A DNA stretch of 64,000 nt, taken from NCBI RefSeq assembly GCF_016919005.1, contig NZ_JAFFQE010000007.1, positions 1 to 64,000 on the forward strand, written 5' to 3'. Under the pieces are notes generated by a model, which ran no database searches, had not been told where the DNA came from, and saw only the letters and a program-made list of their open reading frames with translations. Made by a program: the position numbers and the translations under genes. Below are positions 8,667 through 17,231 of this stretch, piece after piece (position 1 is the stretch's first letter; each line of letters opens with the position of its first letter). This stretch comes from Desulfopila inferna. GTDB taxonomy: Bacteria; Desulfobacterota; Desulfobulbia; Desulfobulbales; Desulfocapsaceae.

Positions 8667-10163
8667 ATGGCTTTTGAATACCTCCCCATGTATTTCGACT
8701 CGTGGCTCATCCTCTATTTACTCGTCGGATATTTCATCGGTTTCTTCTTTGGAGCAGTCCCCGGACTTACCTCAACATTGGCGATATCCCTTCTTCTGCC
8801 GATCACTTTCGGCATGGAAGTCATTAATGCCCTGGTAACCTGTGTCGGTATTTTTGTCGGAGGTATTTACGGCGGCGGGGTGACCGGCATCCTGATTAAT
8901 ATCCCCGGCGCTCCTGCTGCCGCCATCACAGTTACCGAAGGATATAAACTGACCCAGCAGGGTAAAGCCGGCCGGGCGCTCTCGCACGGAGCATTTTCCT
9001 CTATGGTAGGTGGTATGGTCGGTGCATTATTCACAATCTTTTTTATTCAATATATTGCCGATCTTTCCCTCCATTTTAAAACACCGGATAAATTTTCTCT
9101 GATTCTCATGGCAATCGTTGTCTCTATGCTCATCAATTCCAATGACCTGGGCAAAGGGATAATCTCCACCCTGTTGGGTTTAATGGTTGCGGCCATCGGC
9201 ATCGATACATTCGAGGCCCGTCCGAGAATGAGTTTTGGTATAGAAAACATCCGTGAAGGTGTCCAGTTATTGACGGTTGTTGTCGGAACATTCGCCATCT
9301 CCGAGATATTCACTCAGCTGGCCACCACGCCTCTTCGTGCTAAAGAGGTTCTCAGTAGGCTGAAACTGACTAAAGACAGTTATAATTTTAAACCGAAATA
9401 TAAAGACATTAAAGAAATTGGCTTGTGGTGTTATCTGCGCAGTTCGATAATAGGCTTTCTTACGGGAATCCTTCCCGGAGCCGGCGCGGCCATGGCCTCC
9501 CTGATATCATATGCTGTGGCAAAAGCATTTTCGCGTAAAAAAGATCAATATGGCAAAGGTAGCCTGGAAGGTATATCTGCGGCCGAGACCGCCAATAATG
9601 CCATGTGCCCCGGGGCAATAATCCCGCTGCTGACCTTCGGCATTCCCGGAGATGCTGTAACTGCTTTAATTCTCGGAGTGTTTACTCTTCATGGCCTCAT
9701 ACCCGGCCCAATGTTGATGGTGGAGCAAGCTGATACCATGGGGCCGATGTTACTGGCCTTTCTCATTACTCCGGCACTGATATTCATTTCCCTGTTTATT
9801 TTTGGCAGGTACTATATAAAGATACCGCTGGTCAACAGACAGTTCCTCTATCCTTTCATCGCCTTTACCGCAATGGTCGGCTTGTATGCTGCCACCTATT
9901 CAATTGTCCAGTTAGTTCATGCCGTAATAATAGGTTTTGTCATATTTCTGCTCAGTGCCAGGGATTATCCTGCCGTCCCTTTTCTTTTAGGTTTCATTCT
10001 GGGGCCGTATTTTGAAAAAAGCTTCAGGACCAGTATGGCTCTTTCCGGAGGGGATGTAACAATATTTTTCCGATCCTCCTTCAGTCTGTTCTTTTTGATA
10101 TTGAGTGTGGCAATGATTTACTTTCTGGGCATTCGTCTGCCCGAGACCTTAAAAAAGAAGTGA
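8667..10163 (+). CDS. tctA: Tripartite tricarboxylate transporter, large permease TctA
   Basis: The main membrane subunit of a TTT-family importer, with about 11-12 transmembrane segments. Family hallmarks are FGAVPGLTSTLAISLLLP near the N-terminus, IYGGGVTGILINIPGAPA, and the second-half repeat GILPGAGAAMASLISYA with PLLTFGIPGDAVTALILG. The start at 8667 follows a GGAG five bases upstream; the frame is open from 8652 but only through TTG. At 498 residues it is full length. The transported carboxylate cannot be read from sequence. Confidence 0.95.
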   Translation: MAFEYLPMYFDSWLILYLLVGYFIGFFFGAVPGLTSTLAISLLLPITFGMEVINALVTCVGIFVGGIYGGGVTGILINIPGAPAAAITVTEGYKLTQQGKAGRALSHGAFSSMVGGMVGALFTIFFIQYIADLSLHFKTPDKFSLILMAIVVSMLINSNDLGKGIISTLLGLMVAAIGIDTFEARPRMSFGIENIREGVQLLTVVVGTFAISEIFTQLATTPLRAKEVLSRLKLTKDSYNFKPKYKDIKEIGLWCYLRSSIIGFLTGILPGAGAAMASLISYAVAKAFSRKKDQYGKGSLEGISAAETANNAMCPGAIIPLLTFGIPGDAVTALILGVFTLHGLIPGPMLMVEQADTMGPMLLAFLITPALIFISLFIFGRYYIKIPLVNRQFLYPFIAFTAMVGLYAATYSIVQLVHAVIIGFVIFLLSARDYPAVPFLLGFILGPYFEKSFRTSMALSGGDVTIFFRSSFSLFFLILSVAMIYFLGIRLPETLKKK

Positions 10164-10227
10164 CAAACAGGCAATGCAGATAATGCTGTCGTCGCCTATT
10201 TAAAAGCCAAAAAACAGGGAGGTTAGC

Positions 10228-11208
10228 ATGAATTTCAGATCATCGTTTATTTCCATTTGTACTCTTTTCATGGCCGTAAGCAGCCCCGCGGTTTTCGCCG
10301 GAGATTATCCGGAAAAAGACATCAAGCATATCATGCCCTGGGGAGCCGGTGGGGGCACCGATACCGTGATGCGCAGTTTCATGAAAAACATGGAAAAGGA
10401 ATTGGGCCGGAAAATCTATACCGTCAATATCGACGGGGCCAAAAGCGGTCTTGGCGTCAACGAGTTGATGAGTTCTCCGGCAGACGGTTATACCATCGGA
10501 AGCTTGACCTATGACAGTATTGTTACGGTACCCTATTTCGGTCTTCTGGAAAATTACTCTCTGGATAAGCTGGAGTTTATTGCCACGGTAACCATACATC
10601 CTACAGTCATTGCGGCGCATATCGATTCCAAATATAAAACGGTCGAAGATCTGATCAATGAAGCGAAAAAAGCTCCCGGTCAGGTTAAAGTTTCCAACGT
10701 CGGTTTTGGCGGGGTGTGGCATTTACCCATGGTTGATCTGGAACAACAGGCAGGCGTTAAGTTTGATCATATCGCCTTTGCCGGAGGGTCCGGCGAACAG
10801 CGCGAGGCTCTGCTAAAAAGAGAAACAGATCTCGCCTGCATGAGCCTTGGGGGCATTTTCCCGCTGATAAAAGCAGACAAAGCCAGGATCATAGCCGTCA
10901 TGTCTGATGATCGCCTTGCTGAATATCCAGATACCCCAACGCTCAAGGAAAAAGGTTACGATGCAGTATGGGGATCTCTGCGCTCAATTGCGGTGCCTCG
11001 CGGTGTTGATCCACAAATTACCGCAAAACTTACAGAGGCCGCCGAAAAAACCGCCAATAGCACGGAATGGAAAAAATGGCTCGAGAAAAACGGTGGAGGC
11101 TGGTCCTTTGTTGACAGTGAAGGAACCAGAAATTATGTAGAATCATTGCAGAAAAAAGTCTTTACCCAGCTCGATCAGCTCGTTGCAGATGGAGTCATCA
11201 CAAAATAA
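10228..11208 (+). CDS. tctC: Tripartite tricarboxylate transporter periplasmic binding protein TctC (Bug family)
   Basis: A signal peptide of about 24 residues ending VFAG precedes a 300-residue periplasmic binding domain. Markers include YPEKDIKHIMPWGAGGGTD (the usual PWxxGGxTD ligand loop), ADGYTIG, and the late EYPDTPTLKE and WGSLRSIAVPRG segments common to Bug-type receptors. GGGAGG precedes the ATG by six bases. It delivers a carboxylate to TctAB. Here C follows A, and a hairpin separates it from the ThDP enzyme gene. Confidence 0.93.
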   Translation: MNFRSSFISICTLFMAVSSPAVFAGDYPEKDIKHIMPWGAGGGTDTVMRSFMKNMEKELGRKIYTVNIDGAKSGLGVNELMSSPADGYTIGSLTYDSIVTVPYFGLLENYSLDKLEFIATVTIHPTVIAAHIDSKYKTVEDLINEAKKAPGQVKVSNVGFGGVWHLPMVDLEQQAGVKFDHIAFAGGSGEQREALLKRETDLACMSLGGIFPLIKADKARIIAVMSDDRLAEYPDTPTLKEKGYDAVWGSLRSIAVPRGVDPQITAKLTEAAEKTANSTEWKKWLEKNGGGWSFVDSEGTRNYVESLQKKVFTQLDQLVADGVITK

Positions 11209-11286
11209 CCACTGATTGATATAGCAGAGCAACTGCTTCACCGGCATCCGATCCAGGCCTATCCGGCTATGATTGTTTCGCAAGGC

Positions 11287-11321
11287 AAGACAAGGCAAGG
11301 ATATACATCCTGCCTTGTCTT
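11287..11321 (+). promoter_or_regulatory. Strong hairpin between tctC and the ThDP enzyme gene
   Basis: The arms AAGACAAGGCAAGGAT (11287-11302) and ATCCTGCCTTGTCTT (11307-11321) pair with a single bulged A and a four-base loop. No T-run follows. It may mark partial termination or stabilise the tctC message and adjust expression of the distal genes. Confidence 0.55.
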
Positions 11322-11361
11322 ACGGTGATGTGTTAATCCGGCAGAATTTGTATTTGAGGAG

Positions 11362-13080
11362 ATGCCAATGAACGGTGCACAAATAATTTTAGAAATGTTG
11401 AAGCTTTATGAAGTCAAACATGTCTTTGGCTTACCTGGAGAAACCACTATAGATCTTTATGATCACTGGCATGACTATCCGGAAATAAAACATATACTTA
11501 CCAGAGATGAAAAAAATTCAGCGTTCATGGCAGAAGCATACGCTAAGATTACCGGAAAACCCGGCGTTGTCGAGTCTCCCAGCCCTGGCGTTGCACATCC
11601 GGCACCAGGTATTGCAGAAGCATTTGCCGGCAGTATTCCTTTGATATTTTTTACCTCCGATGTTTATCCCAACGACAACAAGCGCTCCATGTTGACTGGA
11701 ATCGATCAAACCGATTTTTATTCAACTATATGCAAAGAAAGCTTTATCCTCGATCGTCCGGAAGAAATCCCCTTCCTGATGCGCAGGGCCTTTCGGGTAG
11801 CTACTTCAGGACGCCCCGGACCTGTCCACCTGCGCATGATGTGGAATTGCCTCAGTGCGACAGCTGATGTAGCCGATCTCTACGGCCAGCCGGAATGTGC
11901 AACCTATCCTTCTTTCCGCAACATCGCCGACCCTGCGAGTCTGGAAAAAGCCCTGGAAAAACTGCTTCAGGCGGAAAATGCGCTCATTATCTGTGGGCAG
12001 GGAGCCTTAAGTTCCGGGGCAAGCCTGGTTATAGAGCAATTGGCCGAAGCATTGCACATACCCGTTGCTACAACGACAACGGGAAAAGGGGCGGTGTCGG
12101 AAGTTCATCCGCTATCCCTCGGAGTGGTAGGGGCCAGAGGGGGTACTGCCTATACAAATGGTTTTATCGAAAGAGCCGATACCATCTTCTATATCGGATC
12201 AAACACAGACTCCACCGGCACCGATGCCTGGAGTCTTCCTAAACTCAGCGACGATAAAACCATTCTGCATCTTGACATGGCGCCGGAAAACATTGGCAAT
12301 ATGTACAAAACCTCTGTCGGCATGTGTGGCGATGCGCGGGCCTCCGTCGAATTTATGTTGACCTTGATAGCAAATAATAATCTTGCCCAAAAAGGTCCTC
12401 TGCAGGGATTCGTTGAAGAGCGGGAGCAGGCCAGAAAAAAGCTCTTCGAGGCACCGGTTCCCGATATCAATCAAGGCATCTTCCCGCCACACTTTGTCCA
12501 GGTGCTTGATGCAATTCTCCCGGATAATGGCATCATCGCCACGGAGGCCGGAGTTTGCAGTATATATACCACACCGCTTTTTCAGATGAAAAAATCCGGA
12601 AGGCGCTATTTAAGCAATTATTCCCTGGGGGCTCTGGGATATGCCATCCCTGCGGCTCTTGGTGCCGCCTATGCCGATGAAAGCGCACCTGTTATCGCCC
12701 TGACCGGCGACGGAAGCTTTGGTTTCAACTGCGGTGAGCTCGAGACATTCGTCAGAACAAATAAAAACGTCACCATTGTCCTCTACCGCAATGATAATTT
12801 TGGCTGGATTAAGGGAGAAACCGTGCTGATCAACGACAGCATGCCCTTTTGCACGGATTTCAGCAAAAAAACCAATTATCTCAAGGTAGCCGAGGCTTTC
12901 GGGCTGCACTGCCAAAGACTGGAGAATCAAAAAGATATTGAAAGGATACTGAAGAACGCCCTTGATCATGATGGACCATCGTTTATTGAGATGCCGGTTG
13001 TCTCAGAAGACATTATTGCTCCTTTTGTTCCAAAGTGGATCAAGGGAGCCAGGAAGAAAAACATTCCCAATATATATTAG
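11362..13080 (+). CDS. Thiamine-diphosphate-dependent enzyme (acetolactate synthase-like superfamily)
   Basis: The 572-residue protein has the three-domain layout of the POX/ALS superfamily: an N-terminal pyrimidine domain with HVFGLPGETTID and the catalytic Glu in RDEKNSAFMAEAYAKITG, a central domain (about 190-330), and a C-terminal ThDP-binding domain with the GDGSFGFN...NDN motif near residues 450-480. It could decarboxylate or ligate a 2-oxo acid. It does not look like a standard IlvB or a sulfoacetaldehyde acetyltransferase, and no small regulatory subunit is present. Its position behind TctBAC suggests that it acts on the imported carboxylate or a product of it. Exact reaction unknown. 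Start chosen at ATG 11362 with GAGGAG upstream. Confidence 0.85.
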   Translation: MPMNGAQIILEMLKLYEVKHVFGLPGETTIDLYDHWHDYPEIKHILTRDEKNSAFMAEAYAKITGKPGVVESPSPGVAHPAPGIAEAFAGSIPLIFFTSDVYPNDNKRSMLTGIDQTDFYSTICKESFILDRPEEIPFLMRRAFRVATSGRPGPVHLRMMWNCLSATADVADLYGQPECATYPSFRNIADPASLEKALEKLLQAENALIICGQGALSSGASLVIEQLAEALHIPVATTTTGKGAVSEVHPLSLGVVGARGGTAYTNGFIERADTIFYIGSNTDSTGTDAWSLPKLSDDKTILHLDMAPENIGNMYKTSVGMCGDARASVEFMLTLIANNNLAQKGPLQGFVEEREQARKKLFEAPVPDINQGIFPPHFVQVLDAILPDNGIIATEAGVCSIYTTPLFQMKKSGRRYLSNYSLGALGYAIPAALGAAYADESAPVIALTGDGSFGFNCGELETFVRTNKNVTIVLYRNDNFGWIKGETVLINDSMPFCTDFSKKTNYLKVAEAFGLHCQRLENQKDIERILKNALDHDGPSFIEMPVVSEDIIAPFVPKWIKGARKKNIPNIY

Positions 13081-13171
13081 CGTCGATTGTGGCAAAAAAG
13101 GAGAGGGGTACATCCAAGCTTTTGCCGAGAGATCCGGGGGCCATGCCTCTGTATGCAAAGAGAGAGAAATT

Positions 13172-13606
13172 ATGAGTAAAGATCCGTCATCTGTATTAGT
13201 GAATCCTTTTTCACAAAGATGTATGGTCGAAGCTGAAACGATTGCAATTTTAGATGCACGACGGCATGACAGAGATATGACTCTGATTGAGCCGCTTACA
13301 CGTGTCGTAAAAAAGGGCGAGATTCATGAATTCGTTTTGACAGATGACGCAGATGCAAAACCTGGTGCCAGGATAAATAGAGTCGCTTATCTGGCTTTTG
13401 CAGTTATCACTCAGGAAGGGATTCTCAGCGTTGGCGATCATCTCTTCTGTGGTACCGAAACTATAGGACAAATTGTCGGCTATGATGAAACTCATATGCC
13501 AAATCACATGAATATTGTGATCTACGCGGCAGAGGCCAAAACCGGTGCCGAAAATAATCTATACTTAGGACAAAGCTTTTTTCTGCTGCCCCTGTCATTC
13601 AATTAA
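13172..13606 (+). CDS. Unrecognised 144-residue protein of the carboxylate operon
   Basis: I do not recognise this family. It begins MSKDPSSVLVNPF and is a soluble, mostly beta-strand-like protein with an RVAYLAFAVITQEG segment and a Gly-rich VGDHLFCGTETIGQIVGYDE stretch. It has no signal peptide or membrane helix. The ATG at 13172 is chosen because the longer open frame would overlap the ThDP enzyme gene. The ribosome binding site is weak (AGAGAGA). It lies 91 bases after that gene and before a hairpin, so it probably belongs to the same operon and may be an accessory or substrate-handling protein. Confidence 0.65.
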   Translation: MSKDPSSVLVNPFSQRCMVEAETIAILDARRHDRDMTLIEPLTRVVKKGEIHEFVLTDDADAKPGARINRVAYLAFAVITQEGILSVGDHLFCGTETIGQIVGYDETHMPNHMNIVIYAAEAKTGAENNLYLGQSFFLLPLSFN

Positions 13607-13630
13607 AGAAATTTTCGGGTCCTTGAAAAC

Positions 13631-13664
13631 TTAGACCTCCCTGGTGTTGAGCCAAGAGGTCTAA
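13631..13664 (+). terminator. Probable terminator hairpin after the carboxylate operon
   Basis: TTAGACCTC (13631-13639) and GAGGTCTAA (13656-13664) form a perfect 9-bp stem, with an inner TGG/CCA extension, 24 bases after the last stop of the operon. Only a short pyrimidine-rich stretch follows instead of a T-run, so it may be weak or processing-related. Confidence 0.55.
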
Positions 13665-13752
13665 TATTCCTTCTTGCGCTGTCGTCGCGAAGTGAGGTTC
13701 CAATATAATCAATAAACCTGATACCTGATCCCCGCCACCATTGAAATGATGC

Positions 13753-13942
13753 ATGACTGAACTAGCACACCCCAAAAGAAGTTATTGGCTTTGAGAAGGA
13801 AAAGAAAGAGCCTTTTTTAGATTGGTTAAACGGCATCAAGGACAGTACTAACAGGCAGCTCATTCTCGCCAGAATTCGGCGGCTGGAACAGGGCAACTAT
13901 GGCGACTGCGATTCTGTTGGAGAAGGGGTTAGCGAGCTCCAG
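13753..13942 (+). pseudogene. Remnant of a HigB/RelE-like addiction-module killer gene
   Basis: The ATG at 13753 gives MTELAHPK, then a shift at the CCCCAAAA run is needed to continue as EVIGFEKEKKEPFLDWLNG, with ILARIRRLEQGNYGD and VGEGVSEL following. These match the TIGR02683-type killer proteins (DWL..LKD, ILARIRRLE.GN.GD, VGEGVSEL). Homology then stops at about 13942 and the catalytic C-terminal half is missing. It is a frameshifted and truncated toxin remnant. No antitoxin follows. Confidence 0.75.
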
Positions 13943-14151
13943 GAGCCTCTGTTGGCAACCACCACCGATGCCGGTCGTTTTGATACTGAACCAATCACTG
14001 AAAAAGAGAGATGTCCCTGTAAATGTCAGGATGAGAATGCACCAACGACAAATATAAAGCGATTCCAACAGAAGTTCTGTTTTGATTTCAATGGGGCTAA
14101 TCGAACATGGCAGCCTCCTTCCATGCTTCCGCATTTTCTAATATACCACCG

Positions 14152-14191
14152 GGAGATGAGCATTTTTCCTCTCTGCCAAATGCTCATCTCC
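14152..14191 (-). terminator. Hairpin downstream of the secreted metallopeptidase gene
   Basis: GGAGATGAGCATTT (14152-14165) and AAATGCTCATCTCC (14178-14191) form a perfect 14-bp stem with a 12-base loop, 17 bases beyond the stop of the minus-strand gene. It lacks a long T-run on that strand but is placed as a terminator or 3'-stabilising hairpin. Confidence 0.6.
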
Positions 14192-14208
14192 ATAATCCTG
14201 CCGGCAGT

Positions 14209-16128
14209 CTATTCGACCCTGCATTGTCCGTCGCTGAAGAGAGTGTTTCCGTTGGAGGGTATAACGGCAACCAGCTCTTCGCCGATCATGGTAAATTCAC
14301 CCTTTTCTAGTGTGCCAGCCAGTTGCCGATCCGCCGCTGACGCGCTGCGGGCGTTATTTGTGTAGATCATGACCCAAATTTCGGCACTCGAGCCGTTCCA
14401 TTTTGAATAGAAACGATACATCTTGCCGGCCTGCAGGGTAAAACTGAAGGACCCGCTGAGACTGCCGCAGTTATAGGTGGTTATGCTCCAGGTAAAGGAC
14501 TTCTTGCCGACGGTGGTCTTCTGCCAGCCCTCCCATGACGAACTGCTGGCCGAACAGCTCTGCGTTACCGAGTGTTTGGTGACACCACTGGAGGAGATAT
14601 TAAAGGAGGCCCAGCCACCGCTGCAGCAGACCTCATTGCCGGCACCCCATAGCGGTGCGGCAAGGGATTTGGTGCCATTGATGGCGGGATAGAATAGGGG
14701 CCATGGGAAGCCTGTGGTGGCAGCTGGTTTAGTTGTAGTTGCTGTCAATCTTCCTGCCCCTTCCTGGTAACCGTGAACCATGATATACCAGTTCCCTGCC
14801 GTGGGATTGGTGTGGGTACAGATTTCGGTGGTGGTCGAACCCTTGTATGGCCTGCAGGTGAAGGTGGATGTTGTCGCCGGGGCTCCATAGCGGGTATAGA
14901 GATCGAGATCGGCGGTGAGATTATCCAATATCACCTCGAGTTTGGTCGCCGATGTCGGCACGGAAACCTGGTAACATTTTTCCTGGCTGACGGCTACATT
15001 GACAGAGGTTCCCCGGCCATTGATCAGATTGGTGCAGGAACTGCCGCTGCCCTGCACCCAGCCGAGATCCTTGAGCAGTCCTTTGGTGATGGTGCCGGGG
15101 TCATGCGTCGCGGTACCGGCGCTGATGGCGTAGACCATCAACCTGTGTACGGTGGAACTGAAGGTATTATAATCGAGATGAGAGTAACTTGAACCGGAGG
15201 CCCAGGTGGCAGGGGCATAGATCTTGACCCTGGTATTACCGTTGGCGGCCATGGCATTGGCGCCATGAAAATAGAGCCCGTTCGACAGCAATGCCGTGCC
15301 GAGGGCAGTGGTGCCGTCACTGTATGATGTTGTCAGGGGATTACCGCTGTTATCCCGCATGAAGGTGTCATAGATATTGGGATAAGGATAATTGTACCAG
15401 TACCCTGTGGAGCCTGAAACATACATCCCCCCCGAGAAGTTCAGCCCATGGGCAATCTCATGAAGTACCACTGTGAAGAGATCATGCTGAGACGAGCCAG
15501 GATTGCCGTCGGTGCCGTAATACCAGTTAAAATTGCTGTTGTAGGTGATATGCATATCCTCGTTGGCGGTACTTAGATCGGCCCCATGAAGTGCATTTGC
15601 CAGCGAGGCTGAGTAAAAGGTACCCGCCCTGGGGGCCCCTGAAAAATCGCGGTGCAGACTGCCGCCGCCGGAGTAACCGAGAATAGAACTGCTGTCCATG
15701 TCGGCCCAGCAGGCCTTAATGGTAATGGGAACGCTCGATTGGAGGATATTAGCCCAGACATTGGCGGCGGCGGTAAAAACGGTTCTGGCACTGGCCGGAA
15801 ACGTTGAACATGGCTCTTCCCATTTATCCGTACCGCCGGCGGCGATATAGTTGATAGTGAAGGAAGAAGTCGCTGCGCTTGGGTCAATCGAGTATTCAGG
15901 TGGCAGCGGCACCCTGCGAAGGGTGGCGGGATTGGGATCGTTGATGACCGCCCTCAACGGCACGGCGTCAACGACGGTCAGCCCATCCTCTGAGAGCTGT
16001 GGCTGGAGTGGATCGGGCAAACCCTTCAGCATCGCGTCTTCGGCAATAGCAGAAGTTGTTGAAAGGCCAAAGAGCAGCACGACGGCAAGGCATAGTCGGG
16101 CAATCGGTTTTCTGATAATCATGTTCAT
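14209..16128 (-). CDS. Secreted HExxH metallopeptidase with a pre-peptidase C-terminal domain
   Basis: A signal peptide (residues 1-29, ending AIAE) is followed by a catalytic region with the zinc motif HEIAHGLNF (His223, Glu224, His227). A PPC-like beta domain spans about residues 385-465 (VSVPTSATKLEVILDNL..LDLYTR..). FPWPLFYPAI follows at 474-483, and a last Cys-containing beta domain (about 490-620) carries a SFTLQAGKMYRFYSKW segment. Total 639 residues. The FPW-x-LF-x-PAI stretch recurs at the C-terminus of the subtilase at 61191. GGGGAG sits just before the first ATG. Secretion and zinc proteolysis are well supported; the substrate is unknown, and the exact peptidase clan is not assigned. 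Confidence 0.85.
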   Translation of the reverse strand: MNMIIRKPIARLCLAVVLLFGLSTTSAIAEDAMLKGLPDPLQPQLSEDGLTVVDAVPLRAVINDPNPATLRRVPLPPEYSIDPSAATSSFTINYIAAGGTDKWEEPCSTFPASARTVFTAAANVWANILQSSVPITIKACWADMDSSSILGYSGGGSLHRDFSGAPRAGTFYSASLANALHGADLSTANEDMHITYNSNFNWYYGTDGNPGSSQHDLFTVVLHEIAHGLNFSGGMYVSGSTGYWYNYPYPNIYDTFMRDNSGNPLTTSYSDGTTALGTALLSNGLYFHGANAMAANGNTRVKIYAPATWASGSSYSHLDYNTFSSTVHRLMVYAISAGTATHDPGTITKGLLKDLGWVQGSGSSCTNLINGRGTSVNVAVSQEKCYQVSVPTSATKLEVILDNLTADLDLYTRYGAPATTSTFTCRPYKGSTTTEICTHTNPTAGNWYIMVHGYQEGAGRLTATTTKPAATTGFPWPLFYPAINGTKSLAAPLWGAGNEVCCSGGWASFNISSSGVTKHSVTQSCSASSSSWEGWQKTTVGKKSFTWSITTYNCGSLSGSFSFTLQAGKMYRFYSKWNGSSAEIWVMIYTNNARSASAADRQLAGTLEKGEFTMIGEELVAVIPSNGNTLFSDGQCRVE

Positions 16129-16367
16129 CTTCTCCCCTTAATGACACATTAAAAAAACACTATTTTAAATACTGCAACGACTGCAAAACGACAGACATGC
16201 TATTAAAGTTTCACTTCCGGATAGATCCGGCTTTCTCCAGACCGGCTTCACCTTCAGCACCATGACTTATCGGACTGTGTATCGCACCGCAGCAGCTCAT
16301 ACGATATTCTTTTGTGGTTTCGGCAACGACCCCATCACACTGCAGAGATACTCTCCTTCCGACCTAT

Positions 16368-16841
16368 CTAATAATTGACATTCGGCTCCAGGATAAAGAC
16401 AACCCCCTGCACAGAGACCAGAAGCCGTCTGTCGTTGAGTCGGACGAATTCCTCGAATCCTTCAATATCGCAATTGGTCTTGATGACGCCGACAGTCGGC
16501 GACGTGTATTCCACATCGTCTTGATGGATGAACAGTTTTTTGGAAAAGTATGAAGCCGTATCGGCCTGGGATCTGGTGATAGTAATGGGAGAACAGGTGG
16601 TGCCGCCGAAGGTTAGGGAGGTATCGTCGATATTCAGTGGCCGCCCCTGGTAGGAAAGAATCTCGTCGTTGGTCATCTTTGCATCAGGCCCATGGATGAA
16701 ACCGGTGACGTGCCACAGGGCTCGGGTCGTTACCCCGCCGCCGTCTGCGCTATTGCCCCCTCCAGCATGGCAAAGGGATAGCGGCTGCAGGCAGAACAGG
16801 ACGGCTAGTACGCACCCTGCGATATTGAATGGAATAGGCAT
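16368..16841 (-). CDS. Small secreted protein of unknown function
   Basis: 157 residues. The start MPIPFNIAG is chosen because GGGGAG lies five bases upstream. A signal peptide ending CHAGG is followed by a Gly-rich linker and a soluble domain with two Cys residues, in TTCSPITIT and IKTNCDIEGF, that could pair. No known domain is recognised. It lies upstream of, and in the same direction as, the metallopeptidase gene (240-base gap), so it may share its function or merely its export route. Confidence 0.65.
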   Translation of the reverse strand: MPIPFNIAGCVLAVLFCLQPLSLCHAGGGNSADGGGVTTRALWHVTGFIHGPDAKMTNDEILSYQGRPLNIDDTSLTFGGTTCSPITITRSQADTASYFSKKLFIHQDDVEYTSPTVGVIKTNCDIEGFEEFVRLNDRRLLVSVQGVVFILEPNVNY

Positions 16842-17231
16842 GGCTCTCCCCTGAGAAACCAAAGATTAGCTTATATTAGATGATAGGGGATCGCATTATA
16901 GCCATTCCTGACTTTTCCACAATTACCCATCCAATTAAATTTGAACAACCTATCCTATTTAAGCTGTCCTTTCAAGTATTTTTGACGGTTAAAACATGTT
17001 ACACAACAGATTCAGTTTAAACATCATTCTTAGGCTCTTTCAACTCGAAACCAATTCCACCAATGATCGAGTCCAATTCCACGATCTTGCATTAATAGCT
17101 TGATTTCTTTTGTCGTCCATTAGTACTATCCGCTGCAGATGATGCAACACCGTCATTCCATCCGGGCAATGTGTTTTTTTATGTCGGTAAAGAAACAATT
17201 TCGAAGCCTACGTTATTTGTTCGAAATTTAA
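16842..17231. other. Intergenic region between divergent genes
   Basis: About 390 bases of AT-rich sequence between the minus-strand secreted-protein gene and the plus-strand ABC transporter. It should hold promoters for both. A CATTAGTACTATCC word near 17117-17130 resembles, in reverse, the GGATAGTGTTTAATG core of the EPS leaders at 895 and 22907. GTCATTCCATCCGGG at about 17152 resembles other dispersed palindrome words. No gene is visible. Confidence 0.45.

Noticed and set aside
11362-13080. Sulfoacetaldehyde acetyltransferase (Xsc) identity for the ThDP enzyme
   Set aside because: The N-terminal sequence does not look like Xsc, and no taurine genes are nearby; general ThDP family kept.
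16211-16354. Minus-strand frame with a MSCCGAIHSPISHGAEGE-like translation and a GGAAGGAG site upstream
   Set aside because: No standard start codon at the right distance from the site; kept only as a possible small peptide.
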